Positions 8,426-17,689 of a DNA stretch of 64,000 nt are shown here, one piece after another. Within the stretch, counting starts at the first letter, position 1, and each line of letters begins with the position of its first letter. The notes under the pieces were generated by a model, which saw nothing but the letters and a program-made list of their open reading frames with translations, had not been told where the DNA came from and ran no database searches. The DNA is from Pandoraea pneumonica (GTDB taxonomy: Bacteria > Pseudomonadota > Gammaproteobacteria > Burkholderiales > Burkholderiaceae): assembly GCF_902459645.1 (NCBI RefSeq), contig NZ_CABPSK010000005.1:62001-126000 (forward strand), written 5' to 3'. The position numbers and the translations under genes are program-made.

Positions 8426-8989
8426 ATGCCGATCATCAACACCCAGATCAAGCCGTTCAAAGCCACCGCTTATCACAATGGCGATTTCACCACCGTGACC
8501 GAAGACACCCTCAAGGGTAAGTGGTCGGTTGTGGTGTTCTACCCGGCCGACTTCACCTTCGTGTGCCCGACCGAGCTGGGCGATCTGGCTGACCACTACG
8601 AAGAATTCAAGAAGCTTGGCGTCGAGATCTACAGCGTGTCGACCGACACCCACTTCACGCACAAGGCTTGGCACGACACGTCGGACACGATTCAAAAGAT
8701 TCAGTACCCGATGATCGGCGACCCGACGCTCGCCATCTCGCGCAACTTCGACGTGCTGATCGAAGAAGAAGGTCTGGCCCTGCGCGGCACGTTCGTGATC
8801 AACCCGGAAGGCGAGATCAAGCTGTGCGAAATCCACGACAACGGCATCGGCCGCGACGCCAAGGAACTGCTGCGTAAGGTGCAAGCTGCCCAGTACGTCG
8901 CATCGCACCCGGGCGAAGTCTGCCCCGCCAAGTGGACGCCGGGCGCTGAAACCCTGAGCCCGTCGCTCGACCTGATCGGCAAGATCTAA
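8426..8989 (+). CDS. ahpC: alkyl hydroperoxide reductase subunit C (2-Cys peroxiredoxin)
   Basis: 187 residues. The peroxidatic Cys47 lies in [19 protein letters not shown] and the resolving Cys166 in [13 protein letters not shown] near the C-terminus, as in typical AhpC. The enzyme reduces hydrogen peroxide, organic hydroperoxides and peroxynitrite in the cytoplasm and is recharged by AhpF, encoded 168 bp downstream. A GAGAGACAACGAC ribosome-binding region precedes the ATG. Length matches the E. coli protein. Control by peroxide through OxyR is likely. Confidence 0.98.
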   Translation: MPIINTQIKPFKATAYHNGDFTTVTEDTLKGKWSVVVFYPADFTFVCPTELGDLADHYEEFKKLGVEIYSVSTDTHFTHKAWHDTSDTIQKIQYPMIGDPTLAISRNFDVLIEEEGLALRGTFVINPEGEIKLCEIHDNGIGRDAKELLRKVQAAQYVASHPGEVCPAKWTPGAETLSPSLDLIGKI

Positions 8990-9157
8990 GCTTCACCGCA
9001 GCAAACGCCGCTCACGTCACAGAGCGGTGCCCCCCGCCGGCGCACCCGCCCCCCTGAACCGGGTGTGCCGGCACCTCTCCCGAATATCGACGCCGCCATC
9101 GCCAGCCCCCGCTGATGCGATCGCCCTTGTTCACCCTATCGAGACGGAAAACACGCC

Positions 9158-10747
9158 ATGTTGGACGCGAACCTCAAAGCCCAGTTGCAAACGTATCTCC
9201 AGAAAGTCACGCGCCCGATCGAAATCGCCGTGTGGCTCGACGACAGCCCCAAAGCCGCAGAGATGAAGGCACTGGTCGACGAGATCGCGCCGCTCTCGAC
9301 GCGCATTACGGTCGTGGCACGCGATGACGCCAATGAGCGCCGTCCGTCGTTCGCCATCGGCGCGCCGGGCGAGGCGCCGCGTATCCGTTTCGCGGGTTTG
9401 CCGATGGGGCACGAGTTCACGTCGCTGGTGCTGGCGTTGCTGCAAGTGGGCGGTCACCCGGTCAAGCTCGATGACGACACCATCGAGCAGATTCGCGCGC
9501 TCGACGGCGATTTCCGTTTCGAGACCTATATCTCGCTGTCGTGCCAAAACTGCCCGGAAGTCGTGCAGGCCCTCAACGTGATGGCACTCATCAATCCGCG
9601 CATTCAGCAAGTGACCATCGACGGCGCGCTGTTCCAAGGCGAAGTCGAAGCGCGTCAGGTGATGGCGGTGCCGACGGTGTTTCTGAACGGCGAGTCGTTC
9701 ACGCAAGGCCGTACCAGCGTGAAGGAATTGCTGGCGAAGCTCGATACCGGCGCTTCGGCACGTGCTGCGAAGGCGCTCGAGAACAAGCCTGTGTACGACA
9801 TGCTGATCGTCGGCGGCGGCCCTGCCGGTGCGGCGGCTGCGATCTACGCGGCTCGTAAGGGCATTACGACAGGTGTCGTGGCCGAGCGCTTCGGCGGTCA
9901 GGTGCTCGATACGATGGCCATCGAGAACTTCATCTCGGTCACGCACACGGAAGGCCCGAAGTTTGCCGCCGCACTCGAGCAACACGTGAAGGCGTACGAC
10001 GTCGATGTGATCGACACGCAACGCGCCGAAGCGCTCGTGCCCGGCAAGATTCACGAAGTTCGCCTTGCGAGCGGCGCAGTGCTCAAGGCCCGTTCGATCG
10101 TATTGGCGACCGGTGCACGCTGGCGCGAAATCGGCGTGCCGGGCGAGCGCGAATACCGCAACCGCGGTGTGGCGTACTGCCCGCACTGCGACGGCCCGTT
10201 GTTCAAGGGCAAGCGTGTCGCCGTGGTGGGTGGCGGTAACTCCGGTGTTGAGGCAGCCATCGACTTGGCAGGCATCGTCAAGGAAGTCACGCTGATCGAA
10301 TACGGCACGCAACTTCGCGCCGACGAAGTGCTCCAGCGTAAGCTGCGCAGCCTGCCGAACGTGCGCGTGCTGATGAATGCGCAAACCACGGAGGTTACCG
10401 GCGACGGTCAGAAGGTGAACGGTCTGGTGTATCGCGATCGTGTTTCGGGTGAGACGACGACGGTGGCACTGGAAGGCGTGTTCGTGCAGATCGGTCTGGT
10501 GCCGAATACCGAATGGCTCAAGGGCACGCTCGCGTTGTCGCGTCATGGCGAAATCGAAGTCGATGCCAAGGGTGCGACGTCGATTCCGGGCGTGTTCGCC
10601 GCAGGCGACGTGACGACGGTGCCGTTCAAGCAAATCGTCATCGCAGTGGGCGAAGGTGCGAAGGCCTCGCTGGGCGCGTTCGAGCATCTGATGCTGAGCT
10701 CGGTCGACGATGAAGTCGAGACGCCGCGCGAAGCTGTCGCCGCTTAA
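9158..10747 (+). CDS. ahpF: alkyl hydroperoxide reductase subunit F
   Basis: 529 residues, close to the usual length. The N-terminal tandem thioredoxin-fold domain carries CQNC (residues about 128-131), which passes electrons to AhpC. The thioredoxin-reductase-like part has the FAD-binding [17 protein letters not shown], the redox centre CPHC, the NAD-binding [17 protein letters not shown] and the C-terminal [15 protein letters not shown]. It uses NADH to regenerate AhpC. It follows ahpC and is closed by an intrinsic terminator. Confidence 0.98.
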   Translation: MLDANLKAQLQTYLQKVTRPIEIAVWLDDSPKAAEMKALVDEIAPLSTRITVVARDDANERRPSFAIGAPGEAPRIRFAGLPMGHEFTSLVLALLQVGGHPVKLDDDTIEQIRALDGDFRFETYISLSCQNCPEVVQALNVMALINPRIQQVTIDGALFQGEVEARQVMAVPTVFLNGESFTQGRTSVKELLAKLDTGASARAAKALENKPVYDMLIVGGGPAGAAAAIYAARKGITTGVVAERFGGQVLDTMAIENFISVTHTEGPKFAAALEQHVKAYDVDVIDTQRAEALVPGKIHEVRLASGAVLKARSIVLATGARWREIGVPGEREYRNRGVAYCPHCDGPLFKGKRVAVVGGGNSGVEAAIDLAGIVKEVTLIEYGTQLRADEVLQRKLRSLPNVRVLMNAQTTEVTGDGQKVNGLVYRDRVSGETTTVALEGVFVQIGLVPNTEWLKGTLALSRHGEIEVDAKGATSIPGVFAAGDVTTVPFKQIVIAVGEGAKASLGAFEHLMLSSVDDEVETPREAVAA

Positions 10748-10768
10748 CGATTTCGTCGCCAGATGTGC

Positions 10769-10799
10769 AAAGGGGCAGCCGCGAGGCTGCCCCTTTTTT
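10769..10799. terminator. intrinsic terminator after ahpF
   Basis: The stem AAAGGGGCAGCC / GGCTGCCCCTTT with GCGA loop is followed by a T-run on the plus strand and preceded by A's. It lies between the convergent ahpF and ABC-permease genes and could serve both. Confidence 0.9.
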
Positions 10800-10819
10800 C
10801 GTTAAAGCAACGCTAACTA

Positions 10820-12478
10820 TCAGGCGTTCGCCGGTTTGCCCGTGAGTCGCGACGCAAGCATGAGCAAGGTGCCGCTCACTGCCATCGACACCACTCCCAT
10901 CGCCATGCCTTGACCGATCGAGCCTTGCTCGAACTGTCGCCACACGAAGATGGAAACGGTTTGCACACCGCTCGGTGCCAGCAGCAGCGACGTGACCAAC
11001 TCGCGCGAAGCAATCGCAAACACGATCATCAGCGACGCCGCCAACGCGGGCATCACCAACGGCAGCGTAATGCGTCGCAGCGCGACACCGGCAGGGGCAC
11101 CGTGCACCCGGGCCGCCGCTTCAAGCGAAGCCGCCGTCTGGCGCAAGGCGGCACTCGTGTAGCGCACCGGATACGGCAGCAGCAGGCAGCTGTACGAGAG
11201 CAGCAAGATTCCCCACGTGTTGTACGGCGTGACCGGCCAGAACGGCAGGTTCCACGCGAGGATCAGGCCCACGCCCACGACAATGCCCGGCAACGCATGC
11301 GGCAGCAGCGACAAGCCGTCGATCAAGACACGGCCGCGCATGGTCGACTTCACCACACACCACGCACACAGGAAGCCAAGTACGCCCGTCACCAGCGATG
11401 TGCCCAGCGCTAGCGACAAACTGGTGGCCAGCGCTTCGAGCCCTTCCGCGCCTTGGCCGAGCAGTGCGGCGAAATGCGCTGTCGTGAGGTTCGCCGCCGA
11501 CAAGCCGCCCGAGAGCGTGCCGGAGAATGCCGTCGCCAGAATCGAGAACAACGGTGCGACCGTGGCCAGCAGCGCCACGACGCTAAATCCCACGATGACC
11601 GGCCATTGCCAGCGCCCGAGCGCTCGCGGCGGCGACGCGATGGGCTTGCCCGTTTGCGTCTCGAAATCTTTGCCCGCAGACAGCCGATGCTGAAAGATGA
11701 ACGCGAGCAACGCAATCGTCGCCAGCACCACCGACAGGATCGAAGCCCCCGGCAAATCGATCGGCCAATCGGCAAAACGGCCTTCGATGGCCGTCACCAG
11801 CACGGAGAATCCGGCACGTGCCCCCAAGGCAGCAGGGGCGCCGAATTCTTCGATCGCCATCGTGAACGCGAGCAGCAAACTCGCCGCAAACGCGGGCAGT
11901 GCCAGCGGCAACGTCACGCGCGCAAACGCACGCCATGCCGATGCGCCGTGCACGCGTGCCACGTCAGCCAGGCGTGAGCCGGTGGTCGCCAGCGAGCGAG
12001 ACACCGCGAAGTACACGACCGGGAAAATGTTGAGCGTCATCACGAAGACGAGGCCCGGCAGCGAGAACAGGAAGCGTCCGGCATCGAGTCCAGTGAGTTG
12101 CTGCGCGTAACCGCCGGTTTGCAACAGCAGCATCCAGCCCAGTGCCGCGAGATACGGCGGCACTAGAAACGGCAGCAGAAAGCACAGATCCCACACCCGC
12201 GCGTAAGGCACATGGAACAGCCCGCGCACGGCTCCAAGGGCACCGCCGACGAGCGCGGTGCCCAGCGCCACCGACACCCCGAGTTGCAGGGTATTGCCGA
12301 TGAGCGGCAACGTGCTGTCGTGCGAGAGTGTGGACCAAACAGCGGAGAAGGGCCCGGCAAACGAGCCCTGCGCGAGATGCGGGAAAACGGCCTGCAACAG
12401 CACGAACGCGACCGGTAACGCCACCACGACGGCGAGGGCTGCGACCGTCGCCGTCGGGAGAAGTCGGAACGATTTCAC
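10820..12478 (-). CDS. ABC transporter permease, fused two-domain type (Fe3+/phosphonate-like)
   Basis: 552 residues with about 12 membrane segments in two homologous halves. Each half carries an EAA-type cytoplasmic loop: EEFGAPAALGARAGF in the first and SRELVTSLLLAPSGVQT in the second, both typical of the FbpB/SfuB and 2-aminoethylphosphonate permeases. It lies 6 bp after the binding-protein gene and is the last gene of the porin-ATPase-binding protein-permease operon. The substrate is undetermined: ferric iron, phosphonate or a related anion all fit the family. Confidence 0.88.
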   Translation of the reverse strand: MKSFRLLPTATVAALAVVVALPVAFVLLQAVFPHLAQGSFAGPFSAVWSTLSHDSTLPLIGNTLQLGVSVALGTALVGGALGAVRGLFHVPYARVWDLCFLLPFLVPPYLAALGWMLLLQTGGYAQQLTGLDAGRFLFSLPGLVFVMTLNIFPVVYFAVSRSLATTGSRLADVARVHGASAWRAFARVTLPLALPAFAASLLLAFTMAIEEFGAPAALGARAGFSVLVTAIEGRFADWPIDLPGASILSVVLATIALLAFIFQHRLSAGKDFETQTGKPIASPPRALGRWQWPVIVGFSVVALLATVAPLFSILATAFSGTLSGGLSAANLTTAHFAALLGQGAEGLEALATSLSLALGTSLVTGVLGFLCAWCVVKSTMRGRVLIDGLSLLPHALPGIVVGVGLILAWNLPFWPVTPYNTWGILLLSYSCLLLPYPVRYTSAALRQTAASLEAAARVHGAPAGVALRRITLPLVMPALAASLMIVFAIASRELVTSLLLAPSGVQTVSIFVWRQFEQGSIGQGMAMGVVSMAVSGTLLMLASRLTGKPANA

Positions 12479-12484
12479 GTGAGC

Positions 12485-13456
12485 TTAGTGTTGGCCGTTG
12501 AGTTTCGCGAAGCGGGCCAGCACTTCGGCGCGCGAGGCGCTCGACGACTGCGCGTCGCCCTGCGGCAGCAAACGCAGATCTTTGAACGAAGCGCGCTTGA
12601 TGGCGATGTCTTCGCGTGCCGGAATCAGCCACGCTTCTGCCACCAGTTGCTGGCCTTCGTCGGAGAGCACGTAGTCGATGAACTGACGCGCTTCGCTTTG
12701 CAGCTTCGACGTGTTCAGAATCATCATCGGACGCGGGGCGATCACCGTGCCGCTCGCCGGGAAGATCACCTTCACCGCTTCGCCGCCCGCCGCTGCCGCG
12801 TAAGCCACGTAATCGACCGCGCCGAACACGGCGGCCTTCGCGCCTTGCAGCACCGGATTGAGTGCCTGTGCGTTCGGGCCCGAGACGACCATGCCGTTTT
12901 GTTTCAGGTCGTCGAAGAGCTTCCACGCTTCGCCGCCCAGACGCGCTTGCAGGCCCAGTAGCAAGTCGGCCGATGCGCCGGACAGTGCCGGGTCAGGCAT
13001 CGTCACCAGGTTGCGATAGGCCGGCTTGGTCAGATCGCGCCAGTCGTGCGGCTCGGGCGTGCCCGACTTCGCATTCCACACGATACCGAGCGCCGAGAGG
13101 CCCTGCGCGACGTAATGCGTCGTCTTGAACGGGGCCGGCACGCGCGCGGCGTTAGCGCTCTGGAACGGCGCGAGCCAGCCGCGCTTTTCGAGGTCTTGTG
13201 CGGTGTCCCACGAGGCGGAGATGAGCACGTCGGCACGCGGGTTGGCCTGTTCGGCTTCAATGCGTGCCATCACCTTGCCGGTGGTGGCCTGAAATACATC
13301 GACTTTGATGCCGGTCTTCTTCTCGAAACCCGTCGCAAGTTTTTTGCTCAGGTTGCCGGGGCCGGCGGTGTAGACGGTCAGCGCATGTGCGTGTTGTGCG
13401 CCGACACTTGCAGCAAAGGCCATGGTGAGTGTCGCGATAATTTTGCGGTGGAGCAT
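12485..13456 (-). CDS. periplasmic substrate-binding protein of the ABC system
   Basis: 323 residues. The signal peptide is residues 1 to about 25 (ending AHA-L), and the mature chain begins LTVYTAGPGNLSKKL, the pattern of FbpA/AfuA and phosphonate-binding type I proteins. The adjacent Tyr-Tyr pair that binds iron in FbpA is not evident; the equivalent stretch reads AVDYVAYAAAAGG. This weakens a simple ferric-ion assignment and leaves 2-aminoethylphosphonate or another anion open. It lies between the ATPase (6 bp gap) and the permease (6 bp gap). Confidence 0.85.
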   Translation of the reverse strand: MLHRKIIATLTMAFAASVGAQHAHALTVYTAGPGNLSKKLATGFEKKTGIKVDVFQATTGKVMARIEAEQANPRADVLISASWDTAQDLEKRGWLAPFQSANAARVPAPFKTTHYVAQGLSALGIVWNAKSGTPEPHDWRDLTKPAYRNLVTMPDPALSGASADLLLGLQARLGGEAWKLFDDLKQNGMVVSGPNAQALNPVLQGAKAAVFGAVDYVAYAAAAGGEAVKVIFPASGTVIAPRPMMILNTSKLQSEARQFIDYVLSDEGQQLVAEAWLIPAREDIAIKRASFKDLRLLPQGDAQSSSASRAEVLARFAKLNGQH

Positions 13457-13462
13457 TATGGG

Positions 13463-14182
13463 CTACCTCGTAATACGTTTGTCAACGCGCCCGTGGGCGA
13501 GGATTACGATCTGATCGGCCAGCGCTTCGGCTTCTTCGCGGTCGTGGGTCACGTACACGGCGGTCGTGCCCAGACGCGAGAGCAGGGCGCCGATGTCGGT
13601 GCACAGGCGCGTTCTCAGATCGCGATCGAGGTTGGATAGCGGTTCGTCGAAGAGCAGCAGGCGAGGGGCCGCGACGATGGCGCGCGCGAGCGCGACGCGT
13701 TGTTGCTGGCCGCCCGAGAGCGCTTGCGGACGGCGCGTGCCGTAACCGGCGAGGCCGACCAGGTCAAGCGCCTCTTCCACGCGTTGTGCGCGCTCGGCGC
13801 GTTTCACGCCGCGCATCTCCAGCGGGAACCCCACGTTGGCCGCCACGCTCATGTGCGGCCACAGCGCATAGTCCTGAAAGACCATGCCGAGCGAGCGCAA
13901 TTCGGGCGAGTGGCAAACGGTGCCGCTGGCGACGACGGTGTCGTCGAAACGGATTTCGCCGCCGGTAGGCGCGAGCAACCCCGCGAGCAGCTTGAGCAGC
14001 GTGCTTTTGCCACAGCCGGAGGGGCCGAGCAGTGCGGTCGTGGTGCCGGCCGGGACGTCGAGATCGATGCCATCAAGTACGCGCGCTGCACCAAACGTCT
14101 GGTGCAGCGCGCGCAGCGAGAGGCTCACGCCTGTGTTTCCCGGCGACACGCCGCCTTGCGAAGGGCGTGTGTCGCGCGTCAT
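13463..14182 (-). CDS. ABC transporter ATP-binding protein
   Basis: 239 residues. Walker A GPSGCGKST, Q-loop FQDYALWPHMSV, signature LSGGQQQRVALARAIV, Walker B LLLFDEPLSNLD and the H-loop VYVTHDREEAEALAD are all intact. The protein is shorter than FbpC/PotA because it lacks the C-terminal TOBE-type regulatory domain. Its ATG overlaps the porin stop codon (TGATG), so ATPase translation is probably coupled to porin translation. Confidence 0.93.
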   Translation of the reverse strand: MTRDTRPSQGGVSPGNTGVSLSLRALHQTFGAARVLDGIDLDVPAGTTTALLGPSGCGKSTLLKLLAGLLAPTGGEIRFDDTVVASGTVCHSPELRSLGMVFQDYALWPHMSVAANVGFPLEMRGVKRAERAQRVEEALDLVGLAGYGTRRPQALSGGQQQRVALARAIVAAPRLLLFDEPLSNLDRDLRTRLCTDIGALLSRLGTTAVYVTHDREEAEALADQIVILAHGRVDKRITR

Positions 14183-15318
14183 CAGAACACGTGCTTGACG
14201 CCGGCCATCGTGCCGAACTGATTCTTCCCGGCCACCACGTTGGTGCCGAACCCGTTCAGACCGAGGTCGGAGCCATTGCGGTTCACGACGTAGCCCATGT
14301 TGACGTAGACGTCGGTACGCTTCGAGAAGCTGTAGTCGGCGCTGACCTGGAACGACAACGGATCACGATTCGTGCCGTAGAAGTTTTGGTACATCGCCGT
14401 GGCCGACAGGTCGAGCGCCGGCGTGGCATGCCACGTGGTGCCCAGCCAGTAGTAGCTCGACGCCTCCACCGGGCTCTTGTTCAGGGCCGAGAGGTGGATC
14501 GCCTTCGCGTTCAGGTAGCGGTAACCCACGTACAGGTCGACGCTTTGCAGCGAATACTGCACGGCCGCCGCGATACGGCGGTCGACGTTGCCTTCATAAC
14601 CGCCGACCTTCGAGGTCATGGCCGCGTTCGGGAGTACCGAGCCGCCATTCTTCTGGTCGTAAGCGATCACGAACGACAGCGGGCCGTTGGCGTAACGCAG
14701 GCCGGCGTCGATGACTTGCGCGCGGCGGTTGTCGCCCGGCGTGGTGCTGGCGGCACCGAAGCTCACGTCGTCGTAGCCCTTCGAGTACTGCACCATCGCT
14801 TCGAAGGCGCCGAACTTGCCCGAGTAACGCAGGCTGTTGTCCAGACGGTCGGAGAACGCGGTGTCCTGCATCTTGATGGCGTAGACAGCGTTGTTGAGCG
14901 GGTTGAACTTGCTCACCCAGTCAAGAAACACGCCGCCCTGACGGCCGATCGAGACCGCGCCGAATGCGCTGTTCGACAAGCCGACATAAGCCAGACGACC
15001 AAACTCGCGACCGCCCTGAAGGGACGTGCCGTTGCCGAGGTTGAAGCCGTTTTCGAGCAGGAAAAATGCCTTGTTGCCGCCACCGAGGTCTTCAGAACCT
15101 TTCAGGCCCCAGCGCGAACCGGCGAGGTTGCCCGAGGTGACACGCGAGAGGCTGACGGTGTTGCCGGCGGCGTTCTTGTCGGCGTTGGTGAGGAATTCGA
15201 CACCCGAGTCGATCAGCCCGTAGAGCTGAACGTTTGACTGGGCCAAGGCGGGCATGGGCAGGCTGCTGGCAAGCGCCAGGCAGCACCCCGCCGCCGCAAT
15301 GCGGAAGTTGGGTTTCAT
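14182..15318 (-). CDS. trimeric porin co-encoded with an ABC transporter
   Basis: 378 residues. The signal peptide (1 to about 26, ending ALA-Q) is followed by SNVQLYGLIDSGVEFL, and the C-terminus is GVKHVF with the required final Phe. It is the first gene of an operon with the ATPase, binding protein and permease, and the stop overlaps the ATPase start. It follows the two-component system genes on the same strand with a 115-bp gap. This joins outer-membrane entry and inner-membrane uptake for the same solute. It is a paralogue of the porin at 727-1950. Confidence 0.93.
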   Translation of the reverse strand: MKPNFRIAAAGCCLALASSLPMPALAQSNVQLYGLIDSGVEFLTNADKNAAGNTVSLSRVTSGNLAGSRWGLKGSEDLGGGNKAFFLLENGFNLGNGTSLQGGREFGRLAYVGLSNSAFGAVSIGRQGGVFLDWVSKFNPLNNAVYAIKMQDTAFSDRLDNSLRYSGKFGAFEAMVQYSKGYDDVSFGAASTTPGDNRRAQVIDAGLRYANGPLSFVIAYDQKNGGSVLPNAAMTSKVGGYEGNVDRRIAAAVQYSLQSVDLYVGYRYLNAKAIHLSALNKSPVEASSYYWLGTTWHATPALDLSATAMYQNFYGTNRDPLSFQVSADYSFSKRTDVYVNMGYVVNRNGSDLGLNGFGTNVVAGKNQFGTMAGVKHVF

Positions 15319-15433
15319 TACAGGAGTCCTCTTTGGGATTCAATTGAGCCGTCAGGTTAAGCGGCGAACATGTCGCCACCATGACAATTCATCGTCGTCC
15401 GAAAGAGAACTCCCTTGTTGCTCCGGCTGTGGC

Positions 15434-16735
15434 TCAGACCGTGTGCGTGCCCGGCAGCGTGATGGTGAAGCGTGCGCCGCCCAGTGGCGATGTGTCGACG
15501 CCGACCTTGCCGCCGTGCAGCAGCGCAATGCGGCGCACGATGGCCAAGCCCAGCCCGAAGCCGCCGGTGGCGCGGTTGCGGCTGCTGTCGAGCCGATGGA
15601 ACGGCTCGAAGATGCGCGCACGCTCCTGCGCCGGGACGCCTTCGCCGTCGTCGTCGACGTAGATCATTACGCTACCGTCTTCGCACGTTTTCGCGCCGCA
15701 CACGATGCGCCGGGTGGTATGACGCATGGCGTTGTTGAGCAGGTTCTGCACGGCACGCGCGAGCAGCTTGGGTTCGACTTCGACGCAATCGGCCCCGGGC
15801 TCGGCGCTGATGTCCAACGCGATGGAGCGCGACGCCAGCACTTCGGTGCAGTTGGCGGCAAGGCTGTCGAACATCAGTCGCAACGACACGGCATGGCGCG
15901 TGGGCGGCGCGGTGATTTGGTCGAGACGGGCAAGCGAGAGCAACTCCGTGACCAACTCGTCCAGTTCGCGAATATCGCCCTTGAGGGCGGCGATGCGCTC
16001 GTTGGCATCCGCTTCGTGGCGGCGCTGTTGCAGGATTTCGAGCCCGAAGTCGAGACGCGCGATCGGTGTGCGCAGTTCGTGCGACACCGCGTTGATCATC
16101 TCTTTCTGCGTCGTGATGGAGCGCTCGATGCGATCGGCCATGGTGTTGAACACGCGTACCAGGGCGGCCAGATTCGAGAAGCGCGAGACGCGGGCGCGGG
16201 AACTGAAATCGCCTTCACCGAACCGTGACGCCGCACGGTTGAGCGATTGCACGTCGGTCCAATACCAGCGCGACCATGTGAGCACGGCGAGCAAGATCAG
16301 CAGCGCCACGACGGTGTACGCGAGGTAGTTGATCTGGCGCAGATTCAGGTCGGTGCCGGTCACAGAGGTGAGCACCCAATCGGAGTTGAGCAGGCGCACG
16401 GCGTAGTGATCGCCGTCGATACCGTTGGCGACGACGAGCCCGGCTTCGAGATCCTTGCGGGCATATTCGAAGGGGAGCGGCAGGTCTTTGAGCGGCTTGA
16501 TGTCGATCTTGTCGTTGCCGTGAGACTCGAACTTCGCAACGAAGGCTGGCCACTCCGATTCCGGCAGTTTTTCGAGCGACTGGTTGATGAGCCAGACGTA
16601 GGCGCCCAATTGCTTCTGCGCGGAACGATTCAGGATGTCGTAGAAGAAAAAGCCGAACGTGTTGTTGATGAGCAAGATGGCGGCGATGACGGCAATCGCC
16701 ACCAGGCCGTAGAGCTTCAGAAGAATGCGAAACAT
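15434..16735 (-). CDS. RstB-like sensor histidine kinase
   Basis: 433 residues. Transmembrane helix 1 is at about 7-29, a periplasmic sensor of about 105 residues follows, helix 2 is at about 136-156, then HAMP. The HisKA phospho-acceptor His219 lies in NAVSHELRTPIARLDFGLEIL, and the HATPase_c domain has NLLNNAMRHT, DDDGEGVP and GFGLGLAIVRRIALLHGG. Three bases separate it from the response regulator, so both are one unit. RstB kinases respond to envelope or divalent-cation conditions in enterics; here the signal is unknown. The adjacent porin-ABC operon and MipA gene are the obvious candidate targets. Confidence 0.9.
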   Translation of the reverse strand: MFRILLKLYGLVAIAVIAAILLINNTFGFFFYDILNRSAQKQLGAYVWLINQSLEKLPESEWPAFVAKFESHGNDKIDIKPLKDLPLPFEYARKDLEAGLVVANGIDGDHYAVRLLNSDWVLTSVTGTDLNLRQINYLAYTVVALLILLAVLTWSRWYWTDVQSLNRAASRFGEGDFSSRARVSRFSNLAALVRVFNTMADRIERSITTQKEMINAVSHELRTPIARLDFGLEILQQRRHEADANERIAALKGDIRELDELVTELLSLARLDQITAPPTRHAVSLRLMFDSLAANCTEVLASRSIALDISAEPGADCVEVEPKLLARAVQNLLNNAMRHTTRRIVCGAKTCEDGSVMIYVDDDGEGVPAQERARIFEPFHRLDSSRNRATGGFGLGLAIVRRIALLHGGKVGVDTSPLGGARFTITLPGTHTV

Positions 16736-16738
16736 GAA

Positions 16739-17443
16739 TCAACTCTCCCAGGCCGAGGGGCTAAAGAGATAGCCCCGGCCCCAGACTGTCTTGATGCGCT
16801 GCGGTTCGCCGTCGGTGTCTTCGAAGCGTTTGCGCAGCCGGTAAATGCCCACGTCCACGGTGCGGTCGATGCCGTCGAATTCGATGCCGCGCAACTGTTG
16901 CAGAATTTCATCGCGCGTGACCACGCGCCCCGCGCCCTTCGCCAGAATCAGCAGCAGGCTGAATTCGTTCGACTTCAACTCCACCGGCAAGCCACGCCAG
17001 AACACCATCCGGTCGCGCGGCACGATGCGCAACTGACCGAACGAGAGACCGTCTTCGGTCGGCTCCTCGATTTCCGCGAGCGGGACGGCGCGTCGCAGTA
17101 GGGCGCGTAGCCGGGCGAGCAGCAGCCGGGGTTCGACCGGCTTGACGACGTAGTCGTCGGCACCGACTTCCAGCCCCGCCACCTGATCGTAGGTGTCTTC
17201 CCGTGCCGTAAGAATGAGTATGGGCGTCGTGCTCACTGCGCGCAGTTGGCGGCACACCTCCATGCCGTCCATGCCGGGCAGCATCAGATCGAGCACAACG
17301 ATGTCGGGAGCGAAGGCGCGGTAGCGCTCCAGCGCACGCGCGCCATCTCCTACGACGGCAACTTCGAAGCGATAAGCGTGCAGATATTCGGTGACGAGTG
17401 CGGCAAGCCGCGCATCGTCCTCGACGAGCAAGACACGGTACAT
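16739..17443 (-). CDS. OmpR-family response regulator (RstA-like)
   Basis: 234 residues. The receiver domain has Asp9-Asp10, the phospho-acceptor Asp52 in VVLDLMLPG, Thr in ILTAR and Lys in YVVKP. The C-terminal winged helix has RGIEFDGIDRTVDVGIYRLRKRFED. An AAAGGA ribosome binding site precedes the ATG. It is transcribed before its kinase and divergently from a MipA/OmpV gene; a 10-bp inverted repeat in the shared promoter region is a likely binding site. Confidence 0.93.
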   Translation of the reverse strand: MYRVLLVEDDARLAALVTEYLHAYRFEVAVVGDGARALERYRAFAPDIVVLDLMLPGMDGMEVCRQLRAVSTTPILILTAREDTYDQVAGLEVGADDYVVKPVEPRLLLARLRALLRRAVPLAEIEEPTEDGLSFGQLRIVPRDRMVFWRGLPVELKSNEFSLLLILAKGAGRVVTRDEILQQLRGIEFDGIDRTVDVGIYRLRKRFEDTDGEPQRIKTVWGRGYLFSPSAWES

Positions 17444-17545
17444 GGCCGTATTCCTTTCCTGTTGTGCTGTGCCGCGGCGTTTGGCGGCATTCCCGTGAGG
17501 CGCATTTTACTGCCCGGCAGCCCCGCCGGGCGGGCGTTTCAAACC

Positions 17546-17573
17546 TGTGAACAAACGAAAACATTTGTTCACA
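17546..17573. promoter_or_regulatory. inverted repeat in the divergent rstA-like/mipA promoter
   Basis: TGTGAACAAA (17546-17555) and TTTGTTCACA (17564-17573) form a perfect 10-bp inverted repeat with an 8-bp spacer. It lies 103 bp upstream of the regulator start and 117 bp upstream of the mipA start. It could be an operator for the OmpR-type regulator or for a third factor. Confidence 0.5.
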
Positions 17574-17689
17574 ACTCTCCTAAATCGAATAACAGTCACG
17601 CCGCCGGTTCGCGCCTACCATGCGCTCACCTTGCAATCCGTTCGTCCAACGCTTCGATTGCAACCTTCCAATAATTTTGTAGGAGTCCC

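Noticed and set aside
11964-12926. A 320-codon minus-strand frame spanning the permease/binding-protein junction
   Set aside because: Same strand but another frame of two contiguous genes with intact motifs; it is a frame shadow, not a frameshifted gene.
14032-15237. A 401-codon open frame on the plus strand across the porin
   Set aside because: Antisense shadow of the porin; no domain or ribosome binding site.
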